Source: Pseudisothecium myosuroides
Taxonomy: Eukaryota; Streptophyta; Bryopsida; Hypnales; Lembophyllaceae
Direction of reading: 5' to 3'
Length of the DNA: 64,000 nt
Assembly: GCA_951799445.1 (NCBI GenBank)
Contig: OX637290.1
Span: forward strand, 1,428,501 to 1,492,500
Shown: positions 41,301 through 52,731 of the stretch, one piece after another
How the letters are laid out: each line of letters opens with the position of its first letter
Numbering within the stretch: the first letter of the stretch is position 1
Notes under the pieces: generated by a model
Seen by the model: only the letters and a program-made list of their open reading frames with translations
The model's database searches: none
Told to the model about the DNA's origin: nothing
Program-made: the position numbers and the translations under genes

Positions 41301-41384
41301 ATTTGAACAGAGTGAGTGCATTCTGTGAGCGAGATTAGTTTTGGTGTCAGTGCAGAGTGGGAAATTCATGTGAATAGATTAGCG

Positions 41385-44300
41385 ATGGTGAGGAAGGGGT
41401 TGTCTGCATTGGCCACCAAGGTCGAGGAGATGGCCGCCTTCAAGTGGTCTTTCTCAGAAACCCTCTCAGTCGTTGCATCGAGTTGCCGTTCTCCAATTTC
41501 GGCGCGATTCGTGAGCTCGCAAGCAAGCCATGTCGCTGAGGAAGTGGAGGAATGGAGGGGCATGGCGGAGAAAGGCTTGGGGACTGCCGTGGACATTTCG
41601 TACCCTACCTACATGGTGTGGGGAAGTAATACAGGCGTTGGCAAAACTTTGATTTCCGCAGGTACTTGGGTCTATTCTTGTGGTTGAATTGCGTGTTAAG
41701 TACTTCGCGTTGTGACTGCAGGGATTGGGTATCGTGTTTTGAACGAACTTTGCGAACTGTACGAACTTTATTCGGGTCATGTTTGATACTGATTTTATGT
41801 GATCTTATGTGTGATGGATACTCAGGGTTGTGTTCGGCGATTTGAACTTTACTCAGATCCTGTTTGATGCTGATTTTATGTGAATTTATGTGTGGTGGAC
41901 ACCTAGGGTTGTGTTCGGCGATTTTTCGTCAGTCTGCAAATGTGAGGAGGAGGAAGGACTTGTTGTACCTGAAGCCCGTGCAAACAGGATTTCCGGAAGA
42001 CTCAGATGCGCAGTATGTGTACCAGGAAGTTTCACGGGTGGGACGATTGCATCCCGAGGCTATTTCCGAGGGTCTGTTTGTTTCGAATCATACACTTCAA
42101 GTATCGCCTGCTGTTCGGAGCTCTCTTCGCTCGACCGACTCCCCCTGGGAGGGACAAGATTCGTCCTCCAGCATCCATGGCATAGGTAATTTAACAAAGG
42201 TTTAGTTGTGAACTTATTGCTCTTGCAACACAGCTTGAGGGATGCATCAAGGTGGAGGACACTAAAACCGTTAGGGACCTGATCCCGTCTCCTATACCAA
42301 TCCTGTTATCAATAAACACTCATTTATTTATACACTCGGTTGGCCTTCAATTAGCAATTGGTTAAAGCTAAATGTCTGTGGCTACTGATCTTTGAATGGA
42401 AATGGGTTGTCTGCTGTCACTTGTAGTGATCTACAACCTCCCACTTCAAAATTGCATAAGAAAGTTATACATAGTGATAAAAATTAGATCTCAATGGATT
42501 CAGCTCTTGAACCTAATGAGCTCTCTGCAAATCTATACTGATCTCCCAGACATCACACTTCCACATATGTTGAAATGCGTAAAGTGACGCAAATAGTATC
42601 TTCTACCTTAACCTACAATAGCGTTCTCACATACGATTTCTGCAGGAATGCAAGACTTCTGCAGCTATGAGTCACAACTACTGCAGGGTGTCCAAACTGG
42701 TATTCGTCCAGATGGTGGTGCACAGGGGAACGGGGAACGGCATGTGCAATCACGGTTCACTTGTAAGACAATGTGGGCGTGGCATGATCCTATATCTCCC
42801 CATCTGGCAGTTGCAAGGGAGGGTGCCGCAGTGCCTGACTCTTTGGTTGTGGAATCTGTTCAAGGCTTGCTTGTGGCTCTCAGCAAGGTAGAGAACAGTG
42901 GCGTAAGCGATGAGAAGTGGGCCATTTTGGAAACGGCGGGCGGGGTTGCTAGTCCTGGACCCTCTGGAACGCTGCAGTGTGATTTGTACAGGTACACTTT
43001 AGACCCTTGTGGTTGTTGTTGATGGCTGCATATATTAATTTGCTCTAAATTCCACGGCATTGGATGCATTATAGTTATCTCCTAAATGGATGAGCTCCGA
43101 GGGCTTAGAGAATTTTATTGGCTCTGGACCAAAGGAAGGAGGCTATGCATTGACAAAAGTTTATATCTGCAGTGAGTTTGAGTTGGCGCTTACTCAAAAA
43201 GTGAGCCAGTGCTACAGTCTGCTACAGTTTGGGCAATATTCACAGAGATACCAAGGTAGGTTATTGGATAGAGAGCACATACACTAATAGTACCCATCAT
43301 TAACCTTACCCTCAATTTATTCTCAATGAATTAAAATATTTTCATTTCTAAGTTTACAGGTACAGAACCTCTCGTAGCTTTGCTGCTTGTTTGCTTATTT
43401 TAATTGATGTCAGTGCACTTGGTACAGATCGCTAAGATTTCCAGGCATACTAGTCGGCGACGGGAGGTTGGGAGGCATTTCAACCACCATAGCAGCGTAT
43501 GAGAGCCTACGTTCACGTGGCTACGATATACCTGCCATTGTTATTGTGGATTCAGGGTTAAGCAATGAGGAGCCTCTGTTGCAGTACCTGCGGCACAAGT
43601 AAGGAAACATGATTGACATCATTCTTCGTCATTAATCTACAATGAGGAATGAATGCATGAAAGTAATTACCACCATAGCAGCGTATGTAATGTCGCAATT
43701 TCTCTTGTATGAAAGTTTAGTGTTAATATTGGTGTGCTCGTGTTCTTTTCCCTTAGGATACCAGTTCTGGTTCTGCCTCCTCTGCCTGAAGATCCAAAAA
43801 TAAGTCTTGAAGAGTGGTTTGGCCTCGCGGAAGGAAAATTTCTCGAGTTAAGGGATGTTCTGGACTATGCTCATTTCAAGAGACTGAAGAGGCTAGGGGA
43901 GATGCCGAAGAAAGCAAGCGACATTTTGTGGTGGCCCTTCACACAGCATGACCTAGTTGCTCAAGACTCAATTACGCTTATCGATTCAAGATCAGGGGAG
44001 AATTTTTCTGTCTACAAGGTGAATTTGCTAAGAAACAAGTTCATTTTACTTTCACTCCTGCGATTAAAATACTTCGAGATCTCATCTTTAACGCACCCTC
44101 CTATTGACTACGTAGGGAAGTCAAAGACTGAAGTTTGGCCTGATGAGTGCAATTTTTCTTGGTAGGCAGGCTGGAATAACTTCAGCAAGTAAGGTGATTG
44201 CTCAGCAATTTGACGCATGTGCAAGCTGGTGGACACAAGGCCCTGATAGTACCTTGCAGGTGATAAAATTGTTGTAAAATTCTATTGTATTGTGTTTTGA

Positions 44301-47300
44301 GCTCATCCTCCTTCTGGGATCTGCATACAAAGCACCTCTTGAATTGTAGAGGTAAACATGTTATTTTCAAGTAGTTGACTGCTAGCGTTTGTGGTCTCTT
44401 AGGTGTCTAAGAAATGGTTTGTTGATTGCCTTCAGTCCGAGCTAGCAAGAGAAGCGGCTCACGCGGCTGGAAGGTACGGTCATGTAATGTTCCCTGAAAA
44501 TGTCCACGAGCCTGCCTTACGGTGTGCTGAACTTCTTCTCGCAGGGGTAGGCCGAGGTAATTATTTCGTTTCTCATCTTTGCGGAATTTCTCATATTCTT
44601 CGAGGACAGGCATGAATTCGACTTGTATGTTTGCTTTGACTTTGTGCATCATCCAACTTTCCAAACACGCAGTGTTCAAAATCTTACCTTAATGTCTGTA
44701 TTGTGAGTATAGATACATCAGACACTTGAAGTCCAAGATTAAAATTTGAATGCTTTTATGAACAGGATGGGCAGAGCGGGTATTTTTCTCAGACAATGGG
44801 TCGACGGCTATAGAAGTCGCCATTAAAATGGCTTTCCGCAAATACGTTGTTGATCATGGTCTTTGCAATCCCTCTACTACTGGGAGTAGAGGAGTGCAAT
44901 TAAAGGTAAGCAAATCCCTTTGCTGTTCCTTCCAACCTTCATAGTTTCCTGTATGATTATAAAGATTCTTGGAACATTATATTAATAATTCAGCGAGAAG
45001 CTCGTAGAGTCAGATATAGTCTCGACGATGGGTGTGAATGAAATGTGTACCAGATGCTACCAGCATATGTGGATGATATGCACAACAGAGCTCTCTTTCA
45101 TGAGAGTCGGGCTATGAGAGGAAGCTGAAAATGCCGCTGTTGACTTATGGACGACCTGTATTATCCAAGACAGGTTGTGGCCTTGAAAGGATCGTATCAC
45201 GGGGATACATTAGGTGCCATGGAAGCTCAAGCGCCGTCTGTTTACACAGGTTTCAAGCAACAACCATGGTACGTTTCATTCGAGACCTAGCATGGGCTGT
45301 TGTCAAAGATACATTCACATTTCTATCGTAATGCGGGAATCCCATAAAATAGTCCTTGGTACTGTTTATCAGGGGTAGATGGTTGTTCTTTGTTATGAAT
45401 TTGTAGGGTTCATTTTCTTTCAATGCATCTATTGCCTAAGATTTCTTAGTAGCAGAACCAAATACTTTCGCCGCTAGAGATATATCCCAACTAAGGCCCT
45501 GAAGTGTGATTTGAACCTTACACCTTGTTATTGTATTTGTTATGTTATTTTTAATGTGTACAGTGTAATCTGATTGAGAAACTCGTCTATGTCGCTTTGA
45601 AAGCATTTTATTGTTGAGTTGCACGTTTGTTGCAGCAAGAATCAGCAAAGAATGACTATTGACTCGTATTGGTCACAGGCATGTTGGGAGGGGCTTATTC
45701 CTCGAGCCACCCACGGTCTTCCAACGACGGGGTCATTGGCTTTTGCGACTTCCTGTTGTCTACCATGATAGTGTTTCATCCGATTCTGCTTCCAGTATGT
45801 TGCACAACTTGGCCTATATTGATGTCACTTGGCACTCAAATCTTGGCCTTGAAATGTTCATATTTTGCAAGACTAGAGGAGGAACGTTGTTTTTATAAAT
45901 AATCTCGTGAAAACACGGCATTGGATCTAATGGCAGTATATCTCCCTTGTTGAAGCAGGCTGGAAATCCAGGGACGAGGTTTTCGACATGTGTCGGGACT
46001 CTACATCTCTTGCCAACCTCTACAGCAGGTCAATTGACGGACAACTTGCTTCTGCAGCCGGAGATGAGTATACCTCATTGGCTGCATTGATTATAGAACC
46101 AGGTGGGGAAAATGATGCTCGAGTCCTTCATTGACTGAGTTTTATTGTTAAAATAGTGTTATTGATCTTCTTGCACTTTCTGTCCACTATTTTTAAGATG
46201 CAGCAATTTGCACTTCGATGCTCTCCAGCGAAGTGAGCTCATAAACTTTGATCTTCCAGTTTCTAGGTCAAGCTACCCGCGTTCTTTTGTTTGAATTTGA
46301 TGTTTCTGACGCAGTGATTCATGGAGCTGGAGGAATGGATATGATAGACCCCTTGTTCCAGCGGATACTTGTTCGTGAATGTCGCCGCCGTGGAATTCCA
46401 ATAATATTTGACGAAGTCTTTTCTGGTTGCTGGCGATTTGGAACTGAGGTTTGTTAATTCTGACACTTGGTCGTCCTTCAGCCTCTATTTAATTTTTCTG
46501 GCCCGAAGATGTTGTCATGGTTGTTCTTCGTGGAATTCTTGCCTGCATACATCGACTATTATGGCTTACTCGGTTTTCAGCGTGAAATAATGCACCTGTT
46601 GCAATAGTTAACCTCTCATCTTTTGTCTGTGTTGTTATTGCCAGTCTGCTGCAGATCTACTGGGTTGTACTCCTGACATAGCATGCTATTCAAAGCTACT
46701 AACGGGGGGCTTAGTTCCTCTATCTGCAACGCTTGCAACTCAGTCTGTCTTTGAAGCTTTCCGCGGCATCTCAAAGGCAATTCTCAAATCTTTGGAAATT
46801 CCATCTTCTTGTTAATTTAGGTGTAAAAGGACCCTGGACTGGCCCTTACCAACTGCTTTGTGTTGTATGTGCAATTGATGTGTACATGTGCATCGGAAAA
46901 TCCCCTTTATTGAATTAAATTCTCAGAGTTGAAGAGTGACTATACTTTACGATCGAAAGCTCACTTCATCAGATCCATATGAGATCAATTCGGAGACGGT
47001 TCTAGAGATCATCCGCTCTTCTTGACGATGCTCGATGTGGGATTGTTGTGGACACAGTTAGATGCGCTGCTGCATGGCCACTCATATACAGCTCATGCCG
47101 TTGGCTGTGCAAGTGCCGTTCTATCCCTTCAACATTTCTCTGATCCTTCAAGGAATCCAAACCTGTTACAAGATGGGCGCCGTTTAAGAGAGGTGAATAC
47201 ACTGGTCAATTCCTTCACACATAAACAAAAGGCTGTGCAGAAGTAGTCTACTGAATGAATTTGCATTGCTAATATCCTAGTGTCTCCTTCATGAAGTTAG

Positions 47301-47953
47301 ACGCAGTATGTTTTATTAGCAAGCTGCTTGACCCAGTGTTTGGCACGTTCATTTTAGGTTCTGGTTTCATATATCAGTGTTCCCTGGACTAACAAAAGTG
47401 GTATGGCAGTTGTGGAGCCCTGAGTTAGTGTCAACGATATCATCGCATCCTTCAGTTGAAAGAGTGGTGTCCATTGGAACCATTTTTGCACTGGAGCTCC
47501 GTGCTAGTGGAGCTGAAGCAGGGTATGTGCATTCGATTCGTAACTCCACGATGTCAGAGAAGACTTCTTTATCGTTTTAATGCAAAAATAAGCTGGATTC
47601 TCTGTAAACTTCCCTTCAATACTTACAACCCTGACTTACTCAGTCCACTTCGTCCAGATCATTATCAGCCTTACGGATAATTTGCAGAGCTGAGTGCAGT
47701 AAATTTATGTAATTAAGATGTTGTAAGCATTGGCATATCGACCTTGGAGGCGAAAGCAAATTAACCGTGTCCTTACACTGTCCTACCCTGCAGATATGCT
47801 TCAGTGCTCTCGAAAGGACTTGTGGAAGGTCTTCGACATGAAGGCATCTACACCAGACCGTTAGGAAACGTTGTTTACCTCATGTGTGGACCACTTACAG
47901 ATCCTAAAACGTGCAAGATGATGTTGCAGATGTTGCTTGCTCTCCTTGGGTAG
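41385..47953 (+). CDS. BIO3-BIO1: Bifunctional dethiobiotin synthetase / diaminopelargonate aminotransferase
   Basis: Catalyses the two steps of biotin synthesis before biotin synthase; the plant fusion enzyme is mitochondrial. Sixteen exons: 41385-41661, 41907-42185, 42646-42991, 43428-43598, 43757-44018, 44170-44259, 44436-44556, 44766-44905, 45174-45268, 45679-45794, 45959-46102, 46315-46448, 46645-46776, 47058-47192, 47410-47522, 47794-47953; all phases agree and give 904 residues. The first 70 residues are Ser/Ala/basic, as for a mitochondrial presequence. The synthetase half has the P-loop GSNTGVGKT (80-88), LKPVQTGFPED and FPGILVGDGRLGGISTT. The aminotransferase half starts near WWPFTQHD (about 416) and has FFSDNGSTAIE, GSYHGDTLGAM, FDEVFSGCWRFG, the PLP lysine in YSKLLTGGLVPLS (about K742) and LHGHSYTAHAVGC. 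The upstream open frame begins at GTG, so the ATG at 41385 is the start. Intron 13 begins with GC rather than GT. Confidence 0.95.
41763..41925 (+). repeat. 81-bp tandem duplication across the exon-2 acceptor of the biotin gene
   Basis: Units 41763-41843 and 41844-41925 are close copies (GAACTTTA..CGGGTCATGTTTGATACTG versus GAACTTTACTCAGATCCTGT). Both include AG-GGTTGTGTTCGGCGATTT, the intron-1 acceptor with the start of exon 2. Only the second continues into the enzyme frame; use of the first acceptor would read through GATTTGAAC and meet a TGA. Confidence 0.8.
46777..47057 (+). other. GC-AG intron in the biotin gene
   Basis: The reading frame GISK must join LDALLHGHSY to give the family motif. 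The exon ends CAAAG, the intron starts GCAATT and ends ACAG. No GT near 46777 preserves the frame and the motif, so a GC-AG intron is the best reading. Confidence 0.75.
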
Positions 47954-50900
47954 GCTTTCGCAAAGCTTGTAAGATTGTGTACTTTGCAGTGGGTTCTGAA
48001 GCTGATTTTTGACTGGTGAGTAGTTGCATTCAATAAAGAAGAGTACTGGTCTTCTCATGGCTAAGCGAGATTTTAGTCCACGATTGTTATGTCTTTCAAG
48101 TTAAGAATTTAGCTTTAGCTTTAGCTCCTAAAGGACGCTGCGGACGTTGTTTCTGTCCTTGGGATGACTTCAGGTAGGGCTGTAGGATAGGAAAAAAAAA
48201 CATTTTTTCATGTATTTTGGAGGAGTTGCTTGAATGCATTTTCAGTGAATAGTATTGGATTTTCCCTCATTACGGTATCATTGACTTTTCAAAAGAAGAA
48301 GATGCTTAATCCATGGATCACCCTTGTAGTGTAGTTTGGCCAATTCTTGCTCTTTACTCTTGATGTGAATTTTAGCCATAAAAATGATGTTTTTTGAAAT
48401 TTGAGGTCAACTAATGAAATGAAGTTTATGAAGTTTACTTACTACTGCAATTGGGAAAGTTGAATTGGAAAATTTGAAGGAAAAAAAAAATTCAATGTTT
48501 TATTTCAATTTGAACTTTGGACCTATAGTAACCATGGTTTGCTGATTTTCTAATTTTCAAATGACACAATAACTTTGTTTTATACCACATAACATTGTTT
48601 TATACTATAGTGATCTACACTTCAGAATATACTTATGCTGAAAATTTCAGATTTTTGATCATATTTGGTATTTGGTATGAATATTCTTCACTTTTTCCTT
48701 AAAAAACTCATGGTAATTTCAAATTTTTACAAAAAAAAAATGTATTTTGGTCACATAGAAGACATATGATTTCATCCCTAAAAAATGAATATAAATTTTT
48801 TTATTCATATATAGTTTCAAAATGGTAGCAAATTGAGAGAAAAATTGTGAGGCTTAAATCCTTGAATGGTCATAGGCCTATCCTTTAGGGATTAGTGTAA
48901 ATAGAAGAAGGTATCTATGATCAAACAAGTTCTCTAGTTTGGGAGACAAGAGTTTCTTGCAACTATTTTTTCAAACCTTGAAGATCATCTATTTGTATGC
49001 TCACATTCTACAACTATGTAAGAATGAAACTTTTTGTATTTATTTTTCAAAGACATAATTATACATCTTCTATAATTAAGAAAAAATCAGGATTTTTTAA
49101 TAATGGGTGAAAAAAATCATATTAAATACAAAATATGCTTTAAAAATGTGAAATTTTTTCTATAGGTGTATATAATAGTTTAGAACATCGTGGGGCAAAA
49201 TATTTATTGTATTACTCTAAATTTAGAAATTCAACACTCCATGGTAAATTGATCTAAAGTTTAAATTACAAAAAAATATAGAATTTTAGGAAATTTTCAA
49301 AATTTTAAATTGGAATAAGAACTAGACTTGATAAGCTTTATTTCATCAGTTTATCTCAAATTTGAAAAAAATCATTTTCATGATTCAAATTCATATTAAA
49401 AACAATGACCTAGAAGTTGTCAAAATATACTATATAGTGATCCGTGGATCAAGTGTTTTTTTATGCAAAAAAGTCAAAAATATCTCAATGAAGCAATTAC
49501 CCTTAAATTTCTAGAAAATTGAATTTTGGACACAATATGATGCTTTTCCATTTTTTGACATACATGTAGAAGGTACATAAATTGAAATAAGGAATAGTAA
49601 CAAAAGTTTGTATACTATACCATATTCAATCACATTGCACTTCTAATTTGGATCATTATTGCACCTCTTCCATGTCTCAAAAGTTAAAAAATGGTCACAC
49701 ATCAAGTCACACATTATGTATATATGGTACAGTGCTTGAGCAAGATAAGGTTTAGATGTTAAAATGACATCTAAGAGAAAAATGCTAATTGTTGAATTAT
49801 CAATCCAAATGGTATATGTCTAGCTATATTTTAGCACATTATTCATATTTTAAGAGTCAAATGTGATATTGTATACATAATTTCCTATATAACTTAGTAA
49901 TATAGTTATATACATATAAAATTGAGGTCTACTTTAAAAAATAATATTTCAGTATGTTAAAAATTATTTAAAAATATAAAATATGGTTTGTTTTTCCTAC
50001 TAGTGTATCATATTCTATATTGAAATATAGGCCCAATTTTTTTTTTTTTTTTATGGATTCAAATGACACTCTAATTCCCTTGACGAATAATGTTATAAGT
50101 AAAGCTACAATTTACATTGAATATATATATGCAATTAAGCATATATAAAATTTAGCCATAACCATTATTTAAACATTCATGTTAAATTTTTTGATGCACG
50201 TCACCTTCAATAAAAACATCTCTTAGTAGTGTGACTTTTATGAACCATTTATGTAGATATGAAGAAAAAAAAACTTGCAAAAATGAAAAACTTATATGTG
50301 GATCTGTCATGCCAAAATTGATTTTACCTAGATTGTTCCAAATCTATTTTCTTCTTATTACTAAGGACTCTTAAGAATTGAAATTTTTTTTATAATGATT
50401 TTTTTTGAATTTTTTTTTGAGTGAAAACCGACCATATTTGTCTAACTTCCTACATTGCCAAAACATTTCATAGTTTTGGCTTTGGACAAGAAGACAATAC
50501 AAGAGGCTTTGTCTTAGTAGCGTTAGTTTGCATTTCATTTAGGATAGCTACTCAAACTTCATATTGGAGAGTCTTCACAAATGTCATTTGTAAAAATGTC
50601 TTTCCCATGTAAAAGTTATAAAAGATCATTTTAAAACATTCAAATGTACTCTAACATAGAAACATCCAAAAGCATCCCTATATCCATTCATGCACCATAG
50701 ATTTCTCTTGAAGTGTCTCTAGACTTCCATTAAAATATTCTTGAAAAGTATCATGAAAATGTCCACTTTTTAACTTAACTACAATTAGTTCACTATTGAT
50801 TTTTTTAGATTTTGATTTCAGGTCCACCTATGTGATAGTTTCAGTGGTCTAGGGAGCTGCCACTTCAAAAATTCAAAGAAATTACATGCCATATCCAAAA

Positions 50901-51065
50901 AAATTAATTAATTTTTTTGACAATTCATGATTTACAATTGCCAATCTTACAAAATGTTATATTTACAAAAAAAAGCCTTTCAACTATATTGAATTGCTTA
51001 TATTGACGATTTTGGTCCACAGACTAAGTAGTCTGCTCTAAAAGCAAGCGGGTTCTAAAACCGAA
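47954..51065. other. AT-rich intergenic DNA
   Basis: The first 200 bases should hold the 3' UTR of the biotin gene. The remainder is strongly A+T with no gene. The phrases CTCCTAAAGGACGC (about 48124) and CCTATCCTTTAGGGATTAG (about 48877) are distantly like TTAA-family ends but the interior does not convince me. Confidence 0.55.
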
Positions 51066-51289
51066 CATGGCATAGAGGTACATTTTGCTTTCTTCAATGT
51101 ATCAAAGGTATACATTTTAGGAGGTGGTCGATTTTAGTGACCACTGTATTTCAACTTCAAAAATTTGTAACTAATTCCACAAAGGTCCAAAAAATATGAA
51201 ACGACTTGGGTTAGATGCCAATTCCATTTTTCTTCCTCTAAAAATTAAGTAAATTTTTTTTTAAGGAATTTAGCTTCCCCGAAAAGGCA
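51066..51289. repeat. Second copy of the repeat at 6571-6800
   Basis: Direct-orientation match to the interior of the 6533-6830 inverted-repeat element, with similar words in the same order (catggcatagaggtacattt, ccacaaaggtccaaaaaa, tttagcttcccc). Its own terminal repeats are not clear. Confidence 0.7.
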
Positions 51290-51297
51290 AACAGTTA

Positions 51298-51697
51298 GTA
51301 AGGTACCTCCCCTTTCCCGACTAGTGACCCATTCCTGACCTATAGGTGCATGTTGATTTCTGACCACATTTAGAATGCGATTTTTTCATTTTCAAGGTTG
51401 GAACTAATAAATACATGACACATGTCCCAAGTTGTGAAAAAAAAAATTAGGAAATAATGATTAGGTAAAAAGTTATTGAATGATTGGAATTGGAAGAGTC
51501 TAGACATTGGCCATGGGTCCGGCGCACTTTTTGCCTTCCAAAATTCATAGTAATTTCAATTCAAGCGATAAAATTACCAATTTTTTTGCAATCCATGTCA
51601 TTTCTACTGATGTACCTTTGAAAAATATTTGTTTTGCCTTCACTACTCCATATCATGTCGGAATTTCTTATTTGGTCGGTTATGGGGGGTACCTTAC
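51298..51697. mobile_element. Candidate inverted-repeat element, GTAAGGTACC ends
   Basis: GTAAGGTACCTCCCC at 51298 is mirrored by GGGGGGTACCTTAC ending at 51697. The interior is about 370 bases and non-coding. Short termini only, so this is tentative. Confidence 0.4.
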
Positions 51698-51699
51698 AA

Positions 51700-52635
51700 A
51701 GTGACCATGAAGTAACGCAAATTGCATCCTCCGGTCCAGGGCTTTTTTTTTCGCACTGTAGATAAACAGTGGAACCCCTGAGTGCCCTCTGTTCACTAGT
51801 GAATATTTGGAGGGAGCCAGGCACAGTGGCGGAAATCTGTCAGAGGGAATTGGAATCTGGCGAAATTTCGCCAAAAACAAAAGCCCTGCTCCACTCAGTC
51901 CTCCCTGATAGGCAAATCCCATGTAGTTTTCGTCCATAAAATGGTCGGAATTAGGTCCCTCTACTTTGCCGTACAGAGGCGCGGCACTGCACTGACGTGT
52001 GCGCAGGAGGAGGAAGCGGGCGTGACGTGAAGTGGAAGCACAAGAGCGGCCGGCGTTGCGTCGCGTTGCCTTGCGGCAAAGGAATCCTCCGCAGCATCGT
52101 CTCTCACCGATCCCCAGATGTAACCCACTGTAGCTCTCCAGGGTCGCCCTCACTTGTACGAGAATAAGCTTAGCGAGGTACTAAAGATTTTACTCATCAC
52201 ATTCCAATGCGGCGAGGCCATTTGCTCTTCACTAACTGAACTTGCAACCACAATCATCCTTCACCAGGTTTGCTCCGTCACTCACTGCCTCCCTTGCTCA
52301 CGTTTTTCTTGCCCACACACTTGTCAGTTTTGCCCTCACGCACTTGCCAATTCAGTTTGCTCTCACGCACTCACTTGCCAAGGTTGCCGTCACGTACTTA
52401 CCAAGGTTTGCCCTTTTACGCTCTTGCCAATTTACCCTCACGCACTTGCCGAGGTTTCTCTCACTTCGTTTTGCTTCACTTGCCGCTTCCTCTTCTCTCT
52501 TCGGATCTTTGGGTCCGTTTGGTGGTTTGGGCTTCTTGTTGTAGTTCTTGTTGGAATTCTTGTGTTCTTGCCCTTGGCATGGGTGAGGGTTTCGGTTTCG
52601 AGTTGGGAAATTGGGGTTTGGGTCTGTGCTCGTGT

Positions 52636-52672
<37 letters not shown>

Positions 52673-52731
52673 GATTCCTTGTGGTCTTTCGTTTTGTAGG
52701 TGAATTTGGGGTGAAGGCGAGATTGGGCGTC
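51700..52731 (+). promoter_or_regulatory. Presumed promoter and leader of the saposin-domain gene
   Basis: A balanced-composition stretch before the saposin ATG. It holds imperfect tandem units of the type CTCACGCACTTGCCAA (about 52322-52457) and a (GT)16 microsatellite (52638-52669). A minus-strand frame of 157 codons (51680-52153) begins at GTG and is not recognised, so it is not called. Confidence 0.4.
52638..52669. repeat. (GT)16 microsatellite
   Basis: Uninterrupted GT run 63 bases before the saposin-gene ATG, probably within the transcribed leader. Confidence 0.95.

Noticed and set aside
41316..41384. Longer N-terminus of the biotin enzyme starting at 41316
   Set aside because: The codon is GTG; the in-frame ATG at 41385 gives a plausible mitochondrial presequence.
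48117..48900. Possible further TTAA-family element
   Set aside because: Only short phrases near the two ends resemble the family; there is no TTAA at either end and no interior match.
51680..52153. 157-codon minus ORF upstream of the saposin gene
   Set aside because: It starts at GTG, lacks known motifs and lies in presumed promoter DNA.
52280..52460. Short regular repeats that might suggest a CRISPR-like array
   Set aside because: The units are imperfect, adjacent without unique spacers, and the DNA is a plant gene leader.
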